The notes beneath the pieces are model-generated. The model did no database searches. It saw only the letters and a list, made by a program, of their open reading frames with translations, and was not told the origin of the DNA. DNA of 64,000 nt from Phyllobacterium bourgognense (GTDB taxonomy: Bacteria > Pseudomonadota > Alphaproteobacteria > Rhizobiales > Rhizobiaceae): assembly GCF_003337575.1 (NCBI RefSeq), contig NZ_QPJM01000002.1, positions 434,001-498,000 on the forward strand, read 5' to 3'. Positions 51,419 to 59,760 of the stretch are shown here, one piece after another. Each line of letters begins with the position of its first letter. Position 1 is the first letter of the stretch. The translations under genes were made by a program, and so were the position numbers.

Positions 51419-51448
51419 AAAGGGCTCCGCCATTGGCGGAGCCTTTTC
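51419..51448 (+). terminator. Rho-independent terminator after the SPOR gene
   Basis: GGCTCCGCC (51423-51431) pairs perfectly with GGCGGAGCC (51435-51443) around ATT, followed by TTTTC. Confidence 0.88.
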
Positions 51449-51539
51449 TGTTTGCGCAAACCGAAGTTAACGCTATTCTTCCCGAATATTTCGGCGGTTT
51501 AAGCCGCCCATTGATATTTCGTATCTATTCGGATACACA

Positions 51540-51845
51540 ATGTATACTGTACGAAGAACAGATGAATTCGACGGTTGGCTTCATGCTCTTCGTGACAGAG
51601 AAGCCGCATTTCGTATTCTTAACCGTTTGAGAAATATGGAGCGTGGCAATTTTGGTATGGTTGCGCCAATTGGCGAGGGCATATCAGAAATGAAAATCGA
51701 TTACGGTCCTGGGTATCGCGTGTACTACACACGCATTGGAGAAGTAGTTTTTCTCCTGTTGGCAGGCGGAGATAAATCCTCTCAACGACGCGATATCGTC
51801 AAAGCCAAGCGGATGGCAAAAACAATACGGAGTGCCACCAAATGA
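51540..51845 (+). CDS. RelE/HigB-type toxin of a type II toxin-antitoxin system
   Basis: A 101-residue RelE-fold mRNA interferase-like protein of the addiction-module killer group. The family pattern is DEFDGWLHALRDREAAFRILNRLRNMERGNFG (about residues 8-39), IGEGISEMKIDYGPGYRVYYTR (about 44-65) and FLLLAGGDKSSQRRDI (about 70-85), with the catalytic basic residues. It overlaps the antitoxin gene by 4 bp (ATGA). The toxin-first order is that of HigBA-like modules. Base composition is clearly more AT-rich than the flanking SPOR and nagZ genes, suggesting acquisition. No ribosome binding site stands out. Confidence 0.9.
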   Translation: MYTVRRTDEFDGWLHALRDREAAFRILNRLRNMERGNFGMVAPIGEGISEMKIDYGPGYRVYYTRIGEVVFLLLAGGDKSSQRRDIVKAKRMAKTIRSATK

Positions 51846-52132
51846 AAACAACCATCAAAACAGCACCTTTCGACGTCTCGGAATACTTGGTCGATGAGGA
51901 AATGATTGCGGGATATCTTGCAGTTTCGGCTGAAGATCCTGATCCTGAGATATTTATTATGGCGCTTGCCGATGTGGCCAAGGCACGAGGCATGACGCAA
52001 ATTGCGAAGGATAGCGGATTGGGTCGCGAGAGCCTCTATAAGGCTCTTGCCCCCGGTTCGAAAATTCGTTTTGAGACTGTCCGCAAGATTATGAATGGGC
52101 TTGGGGTTAAATTCACCGTTTCACCGTTGTAA
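51842..52132 (+). CDS. Putative addiction module antidote protein (HigA-like antitoxin)
   Basis: A 96-residue DNA-binding antitoxin of the addiction-module antidote family. The N-terminal part (MKTTIKTAPFDVSEYLVDEE, about residues 1-25) contacts the toxin; the helix-turn-helix (about residues 45-90) reads LADVAKARGMTQIAKDSGLGRESLYKAL and FETVRKIMNGLGVKF in pieces. It is coupled to the toxin by a 4-bp overlap and should autorepress the pair. The module separates the SPOR gene from nagZ, which are adjacent in most relatives. Confidence 0.9.
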   Translation: MKTTIKTAPFDVSEYLVDEEMIAGYLAVSAEDPDPEIFIMALADVAKARGMTQIAKDSGLGRESLYKALAPGSKIRFETVRKIMNGLGVKFTVSPL

Positions 52133-52181
52133 AAATGCCAGACAGCTTCCTCATTGGCGGTTGACACACTAGACTTGTCCC

Positions 52182-53201
52182 ATGAGCGAATCAAAAGCAT
52201 GGATTGCCGGGACGACCGGTTTGAAACTGACCCCAGACGAAATCGCGTTCTTTCGAGACGAGAGGCCGTGGGGTTTTATTCTTTTTGCCCGCAATATCAG
52301 CGAGCCAGCACAGATCGAAGACCTGTGTGCGCATTTGCGTGATCTGGTGGACCGCGATGACGCACTGGTGCTGATTGACCAGGAGGGCGGGCGCGTCCAA
52401 CGACTACGGCCGCCGCTCGTGCCGGATTACCCTTCAGGATCGCAGCTCGGCGCGCTTTTCCGGGAAAATGAGGAACTCGGATTGCGTTCCGCATGGCTCC
52501 TGTCGCGCCTGCATGCATTTGATCTCCTCAAGCTCGGCATCAATGTCGATTGCCTGCCGGTGCTCGACGTTCCCGTCGAGGGCGCCAATGACGTTATCGG
52601 CACGCGCGCCTATGGCAAGCATCCGGAGATCGTAACGGCCATGGGCCGAGCCGCTGCGGACGGCCTGCTTGCAGGCGGCATGCTGCCAGTGATCAAGCAC
52701 ATACCGGGGCACGGCCGCGCCTTCGCCGACACACATCACGAATTGCCGACGGTTGCGACGCCGCTCGAAGAACTCGCCGAACATGATTTCGCGCCGTTCC
52801 GGGCTTTGGCTGACCTGCCGATGGCGATGAGCGCGCATGTGATCTTTTCGGCCGTCGACCCGAAGAACCCGGCGACGACCTCCGGTAAGGTGGTCGAGGA
52901 GATCATTCGGGACTATATAGGCTTTGACGGGCTGCTGATGAGCGACGATGTCTCCATGAATGCACTTTCTGGGGATTATTTCGACCGGACCAAAGCAATC
53001 TTTGCGGCGGGGCTTGATATAGTGCTTCATTGCCACGGCATCATGGATCAAATGAAAGCCGTTGCGGCTTGCACGCCGGAGCTCGAGGGCAAGGCGTTCG
53101 AGCGGGCGCAGCGCGCAATCGAATATCGAAAAGAACCGGATACGTCCAACGAGGAAGAACTCCGGGAAGAGTTCCAGCGCACTTTCGAGGCGGTGGCATA
53201 G
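52182..53201 (+). CDS. nagZ: Beta-N-acetylhexosaminidase
   Basis: Glycoside hydrolase family 3 enzyme of 339 residues that removes N-acetylglucosamine from recycled muropeptides in the cytoplasm. The signature KHIPGHGRAFADTHHELP near residue 168 contains the catalytic His loop of NagZ; LVLIDQEGGRVQRL near residue 62 and GLLMSDDVSMNALSG near residue 248 with the nucleophile Asp complete it. There is no signal peptide, as usual for NagZ. A TTGACA sequence lies just before the start, too close to be its own -35. Followed by scpA. Confidence 0.95.
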   Translation: MSESKAWIAGTTGLKLTPDEIAFFRDERPWGFILFARNISEPAQIEDLCAHLRDLVDRDDALVLIDQEGGRVQRLRPPLVPDYPSGSQLGALFRENEELGLRSAWLLSRLHAFDLLKLGINVDCLPVLDVPVEGANDVIGTRAYGKHPEIVTAMGRAAADGLLAGGMLPVIKHIPGHGRAFADTHHELPTVATPLEELAEHDFAPFRALADLPMAMSAHVIFSAVDPKNPATTSGKVVEEIIRDYIGFDGLLMSDDVSMNALSGDYFDRTKAIFAAGLDIVLHCHGIMDQMKAVAACTPELEGKAFERAQRAIEYRKEPDTSNEEELREEFQRTFEAVA

Positions 53202-53256
53202 AAGCGAGAGAAATTTGGCGAACGAGCAAAAGATAAATGGCAACGACACGGCACCC

Positions 53257-54063
53257 ATGGAGGCGCTGTGGGAAAGTCAGGTCGATCGCGCTGCCAGCGA
53301 ACCATCGCTTGTTATTGATATCAAGGGGTTCGAAGGTCCACTTGATCTCTTGCTGCATCTCGCGCGTAACCAGCGGGTCGATCTTGCCCGCATTTCCGTG
53401 CTTGCGCTGGTCGAGCAGTATTTGATCTTCATCCGGCAGGCGCAGGCATTAAGGCTTGAGCTTGCCGCCGACTATCTGGTCATGGCGGCGTGGCTTACCT
53501 ATCTTAAATCCAAGCTTCTCATCCCCAAGGCGCCCGGCGACGAAGGGGAAAGCGGCGAGGAATTGGCGGCAACGCTGCAGTTCCGGCTGAAGCGGCTGGA
53601 AGCGATGCGCGACGCGGCAACGAAGCTCATCAACCGCAACCGGCTCGGCCGCGATGTCTTTGCCCGCGGCATGCCCGAGGCTGTGATTGTCGATCGGACC
53701 AACGCCTATGCGGCGACGCTCTACGAGCTTTTGACCGCCTACGCTTCACAGCGGCAAAAGCGGGCCACTTCGCATGTACAGATCGCGCGGCGTACGGTCT
53801 GGTCGCTGAAGGACGCGCGCACGATCCTGATGCGGCTCGTAGGTGAGATGAAGGACTGGACGGCGCTCGATCATTACCTGCTGGAATTTATCTTTTCGCC
53901 GGCGGAGCGGGCGACCGCCATGGCCAGCTCTTTTGCCGCCAGCCTGGAAATGGTCAGGGAAGGGCATCTGGAAATCCGCCAGACCGGCGCGTTCAACCCG
54001 ATCTATCTGCGCAACAGGCTTGATAAGCAGACCGAGCCGCTGAAGGATGTGGCAAATGGCTGA
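53257..54063 (+). CDS. scpA: Segregation and condensation protein A
   Basis: Kleisin subunit of the SMC-ScpAB condensin that compacts and segregates the chromosome; 268 residues from the ATG at 53257. The N-terminal SMC-binding helix region is VIDIKGFEGPLDLLLHLARNQRVDLARISVLALVEQY in pieces (about residues 17-55), the middle part LAADYLVMAAWLTYLKSKLLIP near 68-90, and the C-terminal winged helix ends LLEFIFSPAERATAMASSFAASLEMVREG. A TTG at 53215 in the same frame would add 14 residues and has a weak GAGAG before it, so the start is not certain. It overlaps scpB by 8 bp. Confidence 0.92.
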   Translation: MEALWESQVDRAASEPSLVIDIKGFEGPLDLLLHLARNQRVDLARISVLALVEQYLIFIRQAQALRLELAADYLVMAAWLTYLKSKLLIPKAPGDEGESGEELAATLQFRLKRLEAMRDAATKLINRNRLGRDVFARGMPEAVIVDRTNAYAATLYELLTAYASQRQKRATSHVQIARRTVWSLKDARTILMRLVGEMKDWTALDHYLLEFIFSPAERATAMASSFAASLEMVREGHLEIRQTGAFNPIYLRNRLDKQTEPLKDVANG

Positions 54064-54778
54064 CAGCATTCATAACATCGACGATGACGAGGTCGACTTG
54101 CCGGCTGGCAACTGGAACTCTGCGGTTTCGCTTTCCGATGCGCTGCGTATGGCCGAGGCCATATTGTTTGCATCGGCGGAGCCGGTAACGGAAAAGGCCC
54201 TGCGTGAGCGCCTGCCGTCCGGTGTCGACGTGGCTGCGCTGCTTGGCGAACTGCAGGAGATCTATTCAAAGCGCGGTATCAATCTGCGGCAGACCGGCGG
54301 CGCATGGGCGTTCCGCACGGCTCCCGATCTCGCTTTCCTGATGAACCGTGAGGCCGTGCAGCAAAAGAAGCTGTCGCGTGCAGCACTCGAGGTCCTTGCG
54401 ATCATCGCCTATCATCAACCAGTGACACGCGCCGAGCTTGAAGATATTCGTGGTGTCGAGACTTCGAAGGGCACACTCGATGTGCTGATGGAAACCGGCT
54501 GGATCAAGTTCCGTGGGCGCCGGCGCACCCCGGGCCGCCCCATCACCTATGGCACCACGGCCTCTTTCCTCGACCATTTCGGCCTGCAGGAAGTACGCGA
54601 CCTGCCGGGGATTGACGAATTGCGCGGTGCAGGTCTGCTTTCGACGCGCATGCCGACGAATTTTGCCATCCCGATCCCGGTCAATGATCCGGATGAACTG
54701 ACCGAAGATGAAGATCCTCTGACGGATATCGACCTCGAGGAACTCGGTCTTTTGACACCCCGCGTCGAACATGATTGA
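54056..54778 (+). CDS. scpB: Segregation and condensation protein B
   Basis: Winged-helix partner of ScpA in the SMC condensin, 240 residues. The family pattern is AEAILFASAEPVTEKALRERLP near residue 24, QTGGAWAFRTAPDLAFL near 76, and the highly conserved LSRAALEVLAIIAYHQPVTRAELEDIRGV (about residues 106-134) followed by VLMETGWIKFRGRRRTPGRPITYGTT. Translation probably begins at 54056 with AAGGA upstream; an ATG at 54047 is also in frame. The acidic C-terminal tail (DELTEDEDPLTDIDLEEL) is unstructured. Confidence 0.94.
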   Translation: MADSIHNIDDDEVDLPAGNWNSAVSLSDALRMAEAILFASAEPVTEKALRERLPSGVDVAALLGELQEIYSKRGINLRQTGGAWAFRTAPDLAFLMNREAVQQKKLSRAALEVLAIIAYHQPVTRAELEDIRGVETSKGTLDVLMETGWIKFRGRRRTPGRPITYGTTASFLDHFGLQEVRDLPGIDELRGAGLLSTRMPTNFAIPIPVNDPDELTEDEDPLTDIDLEELGLLTPRVEHD

Positions 54779-54792
54779 GACAAGCTTTCTGT

Positions 54793-54798
54793 TATAAT
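54793..54798 (+). promoter_or_regulatory. TATAAT, candidate -10 of the tatABC operon
   Basis: A consensus -10 hexamer in the 171-bp gap between scpB and tatA. No good -35 is seen at 16-18 bp upstream, so the assignment is weak. Confidence 0.3.
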
Positions 54799-54949
54799 CG
54801 CTTGCGAACATCAAAATTCGTGGCGCAGAGTTCACTTCGGACTTGCGCTGCGTTTACATGAATGTGAAAGAGCAGAAGAGACTTGTGTTTGAAAAGCACG
54901 GGGAAAAGACATAGATCAGCCCAAACTGTTGGGTGAATGTGAGGATCAA

Positions 54950-55177
54950 ATGGGTAGTTTTTCAATCTGGCACTGGCTTATCGTGCTTGCGGTCGTGCTT
55001 CTTCTTTTCGGTCGTGGCAAGATCCCGGAACTCATGGGTGACGTTGCCAAGGGTATCAAGAATTTCAAGAGCGGCATGAGCGATGACGATGCTGACACTG
55101 CCGACAAATCGAAAACAATTGATAATCAGACAAGCCAGCCGGTGAATTCGGTCAAGGAAAAGACCACAAAGTCTTGA
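54950..55177 (+). CDS. tatA: Sec-independent protein translocase subunit TatA
   Basis: Pore-forming subunit of the twin-arginine translocase, which exports folded proteins. The 75 residues have an N-terminal membrane helix (about 3-20, [17 protein letters not shown]), the hinge [21 protein letters not shown] with the Phe-Gly (about 20-40) and an acidic tail. GAGGA lies before the ATG at 54950; the frame from 54929 begins earlier but lacks support. First gene of tatABC. Confidence 0.95.
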   Translation: MGSFSIWHWLIVLAVVLLLFGRGKIPELMGDVAKGIKNFKSGMSDDDADTADKSKTIDNQTSQPVNSVKEKTTKS

Positions 55178-55239
55178 GACCAAGGATAATCTTGTCCTGC
55201 GCGCGGCTACATTGCCGCGTTGTGGCTGGAGCATGATGA

Positions 55240-55881
55240 ATGTTTGAAGTTGGTTGGTCGGAAATCCTGGTGATCGTGATCGTCATGATCGTGGTGGTCG
55301 GACCCAAGGATTTACCGAAGATGCTGCGTGCCTTCGGCAAGGCGACCGCAAAGTTTCGGGCAACTGCCGGCGAATTCCGCAAACAGTTTGACGAGGCCTT
55401 GAAAGAGGCCGAGCTCGATGATGTGCGCGATATCGTCAATGAGGCCAAGAGCCTCGATCCGCGCAGTGATATCCGCAAGGTCTTCGATCCTGTCCGGACT
55501 ATCGGTGAGGAAATTCGCTCCAGCTTGAAAGATGCCGCGGTAACAGCGAAGGACAATGTCGCTATACCAGATCCCGCCGCGCCGGGGGCAACACAGTTGC
55601 AACCGCAGGTGATGGAACCTTTGGCCGCTCCGGCGACGCCTGCCGCTGAAACAGTGATAAAGAAGCCCGCAAGGTCGAGACAGAAGCCGGTTGCGGCTGC
55701 CGCTGAAACCAAAGCCAAGCCGACAGCGCCAGCCAAGAAAGTCGCAGACGCTTCGAAGACTGTGTCCAAGAAGAGCGTAGCGCCGGCCGTAGAAGTCGCA
55801 ACGGCTGCACCGATCAAAACACCAACAAAAAGAACAGCGAAGCCGAAGGCCAAGGCTGTCGACACGGGGAAAAAGAGTTGA
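55240..55881 (+). CDS. tatB: Sec-independent protein translocase subunit TatB
   Basis: Receptor subunit of the twin-arginine translocase, 213 residues. The membrane helix (MFEVGWSEILVIVIVMIVVV, about residues 2-20) has the conserved Glu8, followed by GPKDLPKMLRAFGKATAKFRATAGEFRKQFDEAL as an amphipathic helix. The C-terminal half (about residues 100-213) is Ala/Pro/Lys/Thr-rich and unstructured. The stop overlaps the TTG start of tatC. Confidence 0.95.
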   Translation: MFEVGWSEILVIVIVMIVVVGPKDLPKMLRAFGKATAKFRATAGEFRKQFDEALKEAELDDVRDIVNEAKSLDPRSDIRKVFDPVRTIGEEIRSSLKDAAVTAKDNVAIPDPAAPGATQLQPQVMEPLAAPATPAAETVIKKPARSRQKPVAAAAETKAKPTAPAKKVADASKTVSKKSVAPAVEVATAAPIKTPTKRTAKPKAKAVDTGKKS

Positions 55882-56702
55882 GCAGCGCTGACGACGAAAT
55901 CGATAAAAGCTCGGCTCCTTTGATGGAGCACTTGATCGAGCTACGCCGGCGCCTGATCTGGGCACTTCTGGCGTTCTTCATCGCGTTTCTCGTATGCTTC
56001 CATTTCGGCAAGCAGTTGTTCAACCTTTTGGTCATCCCGTATCAGTGGGCTACCTTGTGGGCGGGACTCGATCCTGCCAAGGCGCAACTCATCTATACGG
56101 CCCCGCAGGAGTTCTTTTTCACCCAGGTCAAGGTCGCCATGTTCGGCGGTATCGTCATCGCATTCCCGGTCATCGCATCGCAAATCTACAAGTTCGTAGC
56201 GCCCGGCCTTTATCGCAACGAGAGAATGGCGTTCTTGCCATTCCTGATTGCATCGCCGATCCTTTTTCTCATGGGCGGCGCGCTGGTTTATTTCTTCTTC
56301 ACGCCAATGGTCATGTGGTTCTTCCTGGCCATGCAGCAGACTGGCGGAGCGGGTGAAGTCCAAATCTCGCTTTTGCCGAAGGTTTCCGAATATCTCAGCC
56401 TCATCATGACCCTGATTTTCGCATTCGGGCTGGTGTTCCAGCTTCCGGTCGTGACGACCCTTTTGGCACGGGTCGGCCTCGTTGGCTCCGAGGGACTGAG
56501 GTCGAAGCGCAAATACGCCATCATCATTGCGTTTATCGTGGCCGCCGTTATCACGCCGCCCGATCCGATCAGCCAGATCGGTCTTGCACTCCCGACGATC
56601 CTTCTCTACGAGGTTTCGATCTGGATGGCGCGTCTGGTCGAGAAGAAGCGTGCGGCAGATGAGGCTGAAGCAAATTCAGAGTCCAGCGAAGCCTCGTCCT
56701 GA
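55878..56702 (+). CDS. tatC: Sec-independent protein translocase subunit TatC
   Basis: Core receptor of the twin-arginine translocase, 274 residues with six membrane helices. The first cytoplasmic part APLMEHLIELRRRLIW (about residues 12-28) carries the conserved Glu-Leu-Arg pattern. FVAPGLYRNERMAFLPF near residue 110 and FGLVFQLPVVTTLLARVGLV near 182-200 are typical. The start is TTG at 55878 (TTGA overlapping the tatB stop) with GGGGAAAAAG upstream; the first ATG at 55922 would shorten the N-terminus. Confidence 0.95.
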   Translation: MSSADDEIDKSSAPLMEHLIELRRRLIWALLAFFIAFLVCFHFGKQLFNLLVIPYQWATLWAGLDPAKAQLIYTAPQEFFFTQVKVAMFGGIVIAFPVIASQIYKFVAPGLYRNERMAFLPFLIASPILFLMGGALVYFFFTPMVMWFFLAMQQTGGAGEVQISLLPKVSEYLSLIMTLIFAFGLVFQLPVVTTLLARVGLVGSEGLRSKRKYAIIIAFIVAAVITPPDPISQIGLALPTILLYEVSIWMARLVEKKRAADEAEANSESSEASS

Positions 56703-56736
56703 CGGTGTCCAGTGAAAAAGAGCTTGCGTAGCCATT

Positions 56737-56860
56737 GTGCGTGGTTCGACAAGCTCACCATGAGGCATGTGGTTGATGGCAGGGAGACAAGAGCTGCAAC
56801 GTTAGCGATTAGCCTTGCAATCATCTCTCTCCCTCATGGTGAACTTGTCGAACCACGCAC
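56737..56860. repeat. REP-like inverted repeat pair, copy 2
   Basis: Arms at 56737-56765 (GTGCGTGGTTCGACAAGCTC...) and 56832-56860 pair at 28 of 29 positions; the mismatch is C against A in the middle. They share their sequence with the pair at 45370-45493 and flank a 66-bp spacer with no similarity to that of copy 1. The element lies between tatC and serS. Confidence 0.85.
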
Positions 56861-56924
56861 CATAGAAATGCAAATTCATTATTCAACAGAACCCGGCACA
56901 TAACTCCAACACGGCTTTATTCCC

Positions 56925-58208
56925 ATGCTCGATATCAAATGGATCCGAGAGAATCCGCAAGCGCTTGACGCAGCTCTGGCCAAACGGGGCAACGAGCCGG
57001 CATCGTCCCGTTTGATCGAGCTCGACGAAAAGCGCCGTCATCACATAGCTAAATTGCAGGAAGCGCAGGAACGCCGCAACGCCGCCTCGAAAGAGATCGG
57101 CAAGGCGATGGGTGCCAAGGATCAGGCAACCGCCGACCGTCTGAAGGCCGAAGTTGCGGAGATCAAGCTGTTCCTGACGTCAGCGGAAGAAGAAGAGCGC
57201 CAGCTCGATCGAGCGCTGAACGATGCATTGTCGGTGCTTCCGAACATACCGCTTGCTGACGTGCCGGTCGGCAAGGACGAAGCCAGCAATGTTGAAACGC
57301 GCCGCGTCGGACACCTCAAGAATTTTTCGTTCGAGCCGAAAGAGCATTTCGAGATCGGCGAAAAGCTCGGCTACATGGACTTTGAACGTGCAGCCAAGCT
57401 TTCGGGCAGCCGCTTCACGGTCCTGAAAAGTCAGCTGGCGCGGCTGGAGCGTGCGCTTGGCCAGTTCATGCTCGATCTGCACACGACCGAACATGGCTAT
57501 ACCGAAGTCAGTCCGCCTCTGCTGGTCAATGACGAAGTGCTCTACGGCACGGGTCAGCTGCCGAAGTTCGCAGAAGATCTGTTCCGGACCACGGACGGCC
57601 GCTATCTGATCCCGACCGCCGAGGTGCCGCTTACCAATCTTGTGCGCGAAGAGATCCTCGATATTCGCGATCTGCCGATCCGCATGACGGCGCTTACGGC
57701 GTGCTTCCGTTCGGAAGCCGGTTCTGCGGGGCGGGACACGCGCGGTATGCTGCGCCAGCACCAATTCATGAAGGTGGAACTGGTATCGATCACCGATGCC
57801 GAACATTCCATCGAGGAACATGAGCGGATGACGTCGTGTGCCGAGGAAGTTTTGAAGCGGCTCGACCTGTCGTTCCGCACCATGACGCTGTGTACCGGCG
57901 ATATGGGCTTTGGCGCGCAGAAAACATATGACCTCGAAGTCTGGTTGCCGGGGCAGAAGGAGTATCGCGAGATCTCCAGCTGCTCGGTATGCGGTGATTT
58001 CCAGGCACGCCGCATGAATGCCCGCTACCGGCCGGAAGGCGAGAAGTCGACGCGTTTCGTTCATACGCTGAATGGTTCGGGTACTGCCGTGGGGCGCGCG
58101 CTGATTGCCGTTGTCGAAAATTATCAGAATGAGGACGGCAGCGTAACAATTCCTGAAGCCCTTGTGCCCTATATGGGTGGACTGAAACGGATCGAAAAAG
58201 CAGCATAA
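56925..58208 (+). CDS. serS: Seryl-tRNA synthetase
   Basis: Class II synthetase charging tRNA-Ser and tRNA-Sec, 427 residues. An N-terminal coiled-coil arm (about residues 30-100) binds the long variable arm of the tRNA. Class II motif 2 is [24 protein letters not shown] in pieces near residue 255, and motif 3 is [19 protein letters not shown] near 387. [18 protein letters not shown] starts the protein. It is encoded 222 bp after tatC, with a REP-like element between. Confidence 0.97.
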   Translation: MLDIKWIRENPQALDAALAKRGNEPASSRLIELDEKRRHHIAKLQEAQERRNAASKEIGKAMGAKDQATADRLKAEVAEIKLFLTSAEEEERQLDRALNDALSVLPNIPLADVPVGKDEASNVETRRVGHLKNFSFEPKEHFEIGEKLGYMDFERAAKLSGSRFTVLKSQLARLERALGQFMLDLHTTEHGYTEVSPPLLVNDEVLYGTGQLPKFAEDLFRTTDGRYLIPTAEVPLTNLVREEILDIRDLPIRMTALTACFRSEAGSAGRDTRGMLRQHQFMKVELVSITDAEHSIEEHERMTSCAEEVLKRLDLSFRTMTLCTGDMGFGAQKTYDLEVWLPGQKEYREISSCSVCGDFQARRMNARYRPEGEKSTRFVHTLNGSGTAVGRALIAVVENYQNEDGSVTIPEALVPYMGGLKRIEKAA

Positions 58209-58223
58209 GAGGGACCGGGGCAA

Positions 58224-58982
58224 ATGCGCATTCTTCTGACCAACGATGATGGTATTCATGCGGAAGGTCTGAGCGTGCTTGAACGCATTGCCCGCCAGCT
58301 TTCGGACGATATCTGGGTGGTCGCGCCGGAAACGGACCAGAGCGGCCTTGCGCATTCGCTGACGCTTTCCAACCCGTTGCGCCTGCGCAAGATCGATGAG
58401 CGGCATTTTGCCGTGCGCGGCACGCCGACCGATTGCGTTATCATGGGCGTCAAGCATCTGATGCCGGACGCACCTGATCTGATCCTTTCCGGTGTCAATT
58501 CCGGCTCGAACATGGCGGATGACGTCACCTATTCAGGGACTGTTGCCGGCGCCATCGAGGGCACATTGCTCGGCATCAAGTCCATTTCCTTGTCGCAGGA
58601 ATACAATCTGGATGGCGGGGCGCGTGTGCTGCCATGGGAGGTCGTGGAGGAGAGGGCGCCCGCGATCCTGAAAAAGGTACTTGGTGTCGAACTGCCAAAG
58701 ACCGTTCTCATCAATATCAACTTCCCGAGCTGCAGCGCTGCGGAGATCGCCGGAACGCGGGTTACGGCGCAAGGCAAGCTTTCGCATGGCCTCACCATAG
58801 AAGAGCGCCATGACGGACGCGGCTTGCCCTATTACTGGCTGCGCTATGGCCGCGGCAAGGATGTGCCGGCTGAAAACAGCGATGTGGCCGCACTCGCCAA
58901 GAACTTCATTTCAGTCACGCCGCTGCAACTCGACCTGACAGCGCATGACACGCTCGCAACCCTTGCGAGTGCCATTGCATGA
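58224..58982 (+). CDS. surE: 5'/3'-nucleotidase SurE
   Basis: Metal-dependent phosphatase of 252 residues acting on nucleoside monophosphates in stationary-phase survival. The N-terminus [16 protein letters not shown] carries the catalytic Asp pair, and [23 protein letters not shown]-like [18 protein letters not shown] (near residue 93) the metal-binding Asn loop. [16 protein letters not shown] near 73 is also conserved. It is translationally coupled to pcm by a 4-bp ATGA overlap; the surE-pcm pair is highly conserved. Confidence 0.96.
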   Translation: MRILLTNDDGIHAEGLSVLERIARQLSDDIWVVAPETDQSGLAHSLTLSNPLRLRKIDERHFAVRGTPTDCVIMGVKHLMPDAPDLILSGVNSGSNMADDVTYSGTVAGAIEGTLLGIKSISLSQEYNLDGGARVLPWEVVEERAPAILKKVLGVELPKTVLININFPSCSAAEIAGTRVTAQGKLSHGLTIEERHDGRGLPYYWLRYGRGKDVPAENSDVAALAKNFISVTPLQLDLTAHDTLATLASAIA

Positions 58983-59632
58983 AGGTTGCGATGTCTGAAC
59001 GCGAAGGATTGGCGGCTTTCGTACTGCGTATGCGCGCCTTGGGCCTGTCGGATCAACGTCTGATCAGCGCCTTTGAGGCGACGCCGCGTACGGCCTTTGT
59101 CAACGGCAATCTTGGTAACCTTGCCTACGGTGCGGGAACGCTGCCGATCGAATGCGGTGAGTTCATCGAAGCGCTCGATCTGCAGGCGCAGTTGATCAAT
59201 TCCCTCGATCTTGAGCCGACGCACCGTGTGCTGGAAATCGGCACCGGTTCTGGCTTTACGGCGGCCGTTATGGCGCGGCTCGCCGGCCGTGTTTTATCGC
59301 TGGAGCGCTATCGCACGCTGGTTGAACTGGCGCATCAGCGGCTCCAGGCTCTGAAAATCGAGAATACCTTCGTCAAGCATGCGGATGGCAGGCATGGCCT
59401 CGTACATGATGGTCCGTTCGACCGCATCATCGTCTGGGGGGCTTTCGAAAGCATGCCGCGCCAGTTCGTAGATCTCCTGTCGTCAAACGGCGTCATGATC
59501 GCACCGATCGGCCCGCTCGATGGCAGACAAGTGATGGCGCGTCTGTCGAAAATCGGCAGCCGTTTTGAGCGCCATGATTTGATGTCGGTGCGCCTTTTGC
59601 CCCTGATGGAAGGTGTCGCCTCGGCGCTCTGA
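58979..59632 (+). CDS. pcm: Protein-L-isoaspartate O-methyltransferase
   Basis: SAM-dependent repair methyltransferase for isoaspartyl residues in aged proteins, 217 residues. The SAM loop [20 protein letters not shown] (near residue 83), the [14 protein letters not shown] helix (about 108) and [30 protein letters not shown] (about 145-172) are characteristic. The usual substrate motif near the N-terminus reads [11 protein letters not shown], with C-G where canonical Pcm has Ser/Thr-Gln-Pro; this fits the alphaproteobacterial group. It overlaps surE by 4 bp; the start could also be the ATG at 58991. Confidence 0.92.
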   Translation: MKVAMSEREGLAAFVLRMRALGLSDQRLISAFEATPRTAFVNGNLGNLAYGAGTLPIECGEFIEALDLQAQLINSLDLEPTHRVLEIGTGSGFTAAVMARLAGRVLSLERYRTLVELAHQRLQALKIENTFVKHADGRHGLVHDGPFDRIIVWGAFESMPRQFVDLLSSNGVMIAPIGPLDGRQVMARLSKIGSRFERHDLMSVRLLPLMEGVASAL

Positions 59633-59760
59633 CCCAGTTCCTGACCCTTTACGAGTTTGGTGAATTTTTTACAAATTTTATTCGCTCTTTAACGGTCGAG
59701 TAACATTAACGCGATCTAATGAGTCCAATATTCTTGTATTGAGTACGGGCGGGATATGCG

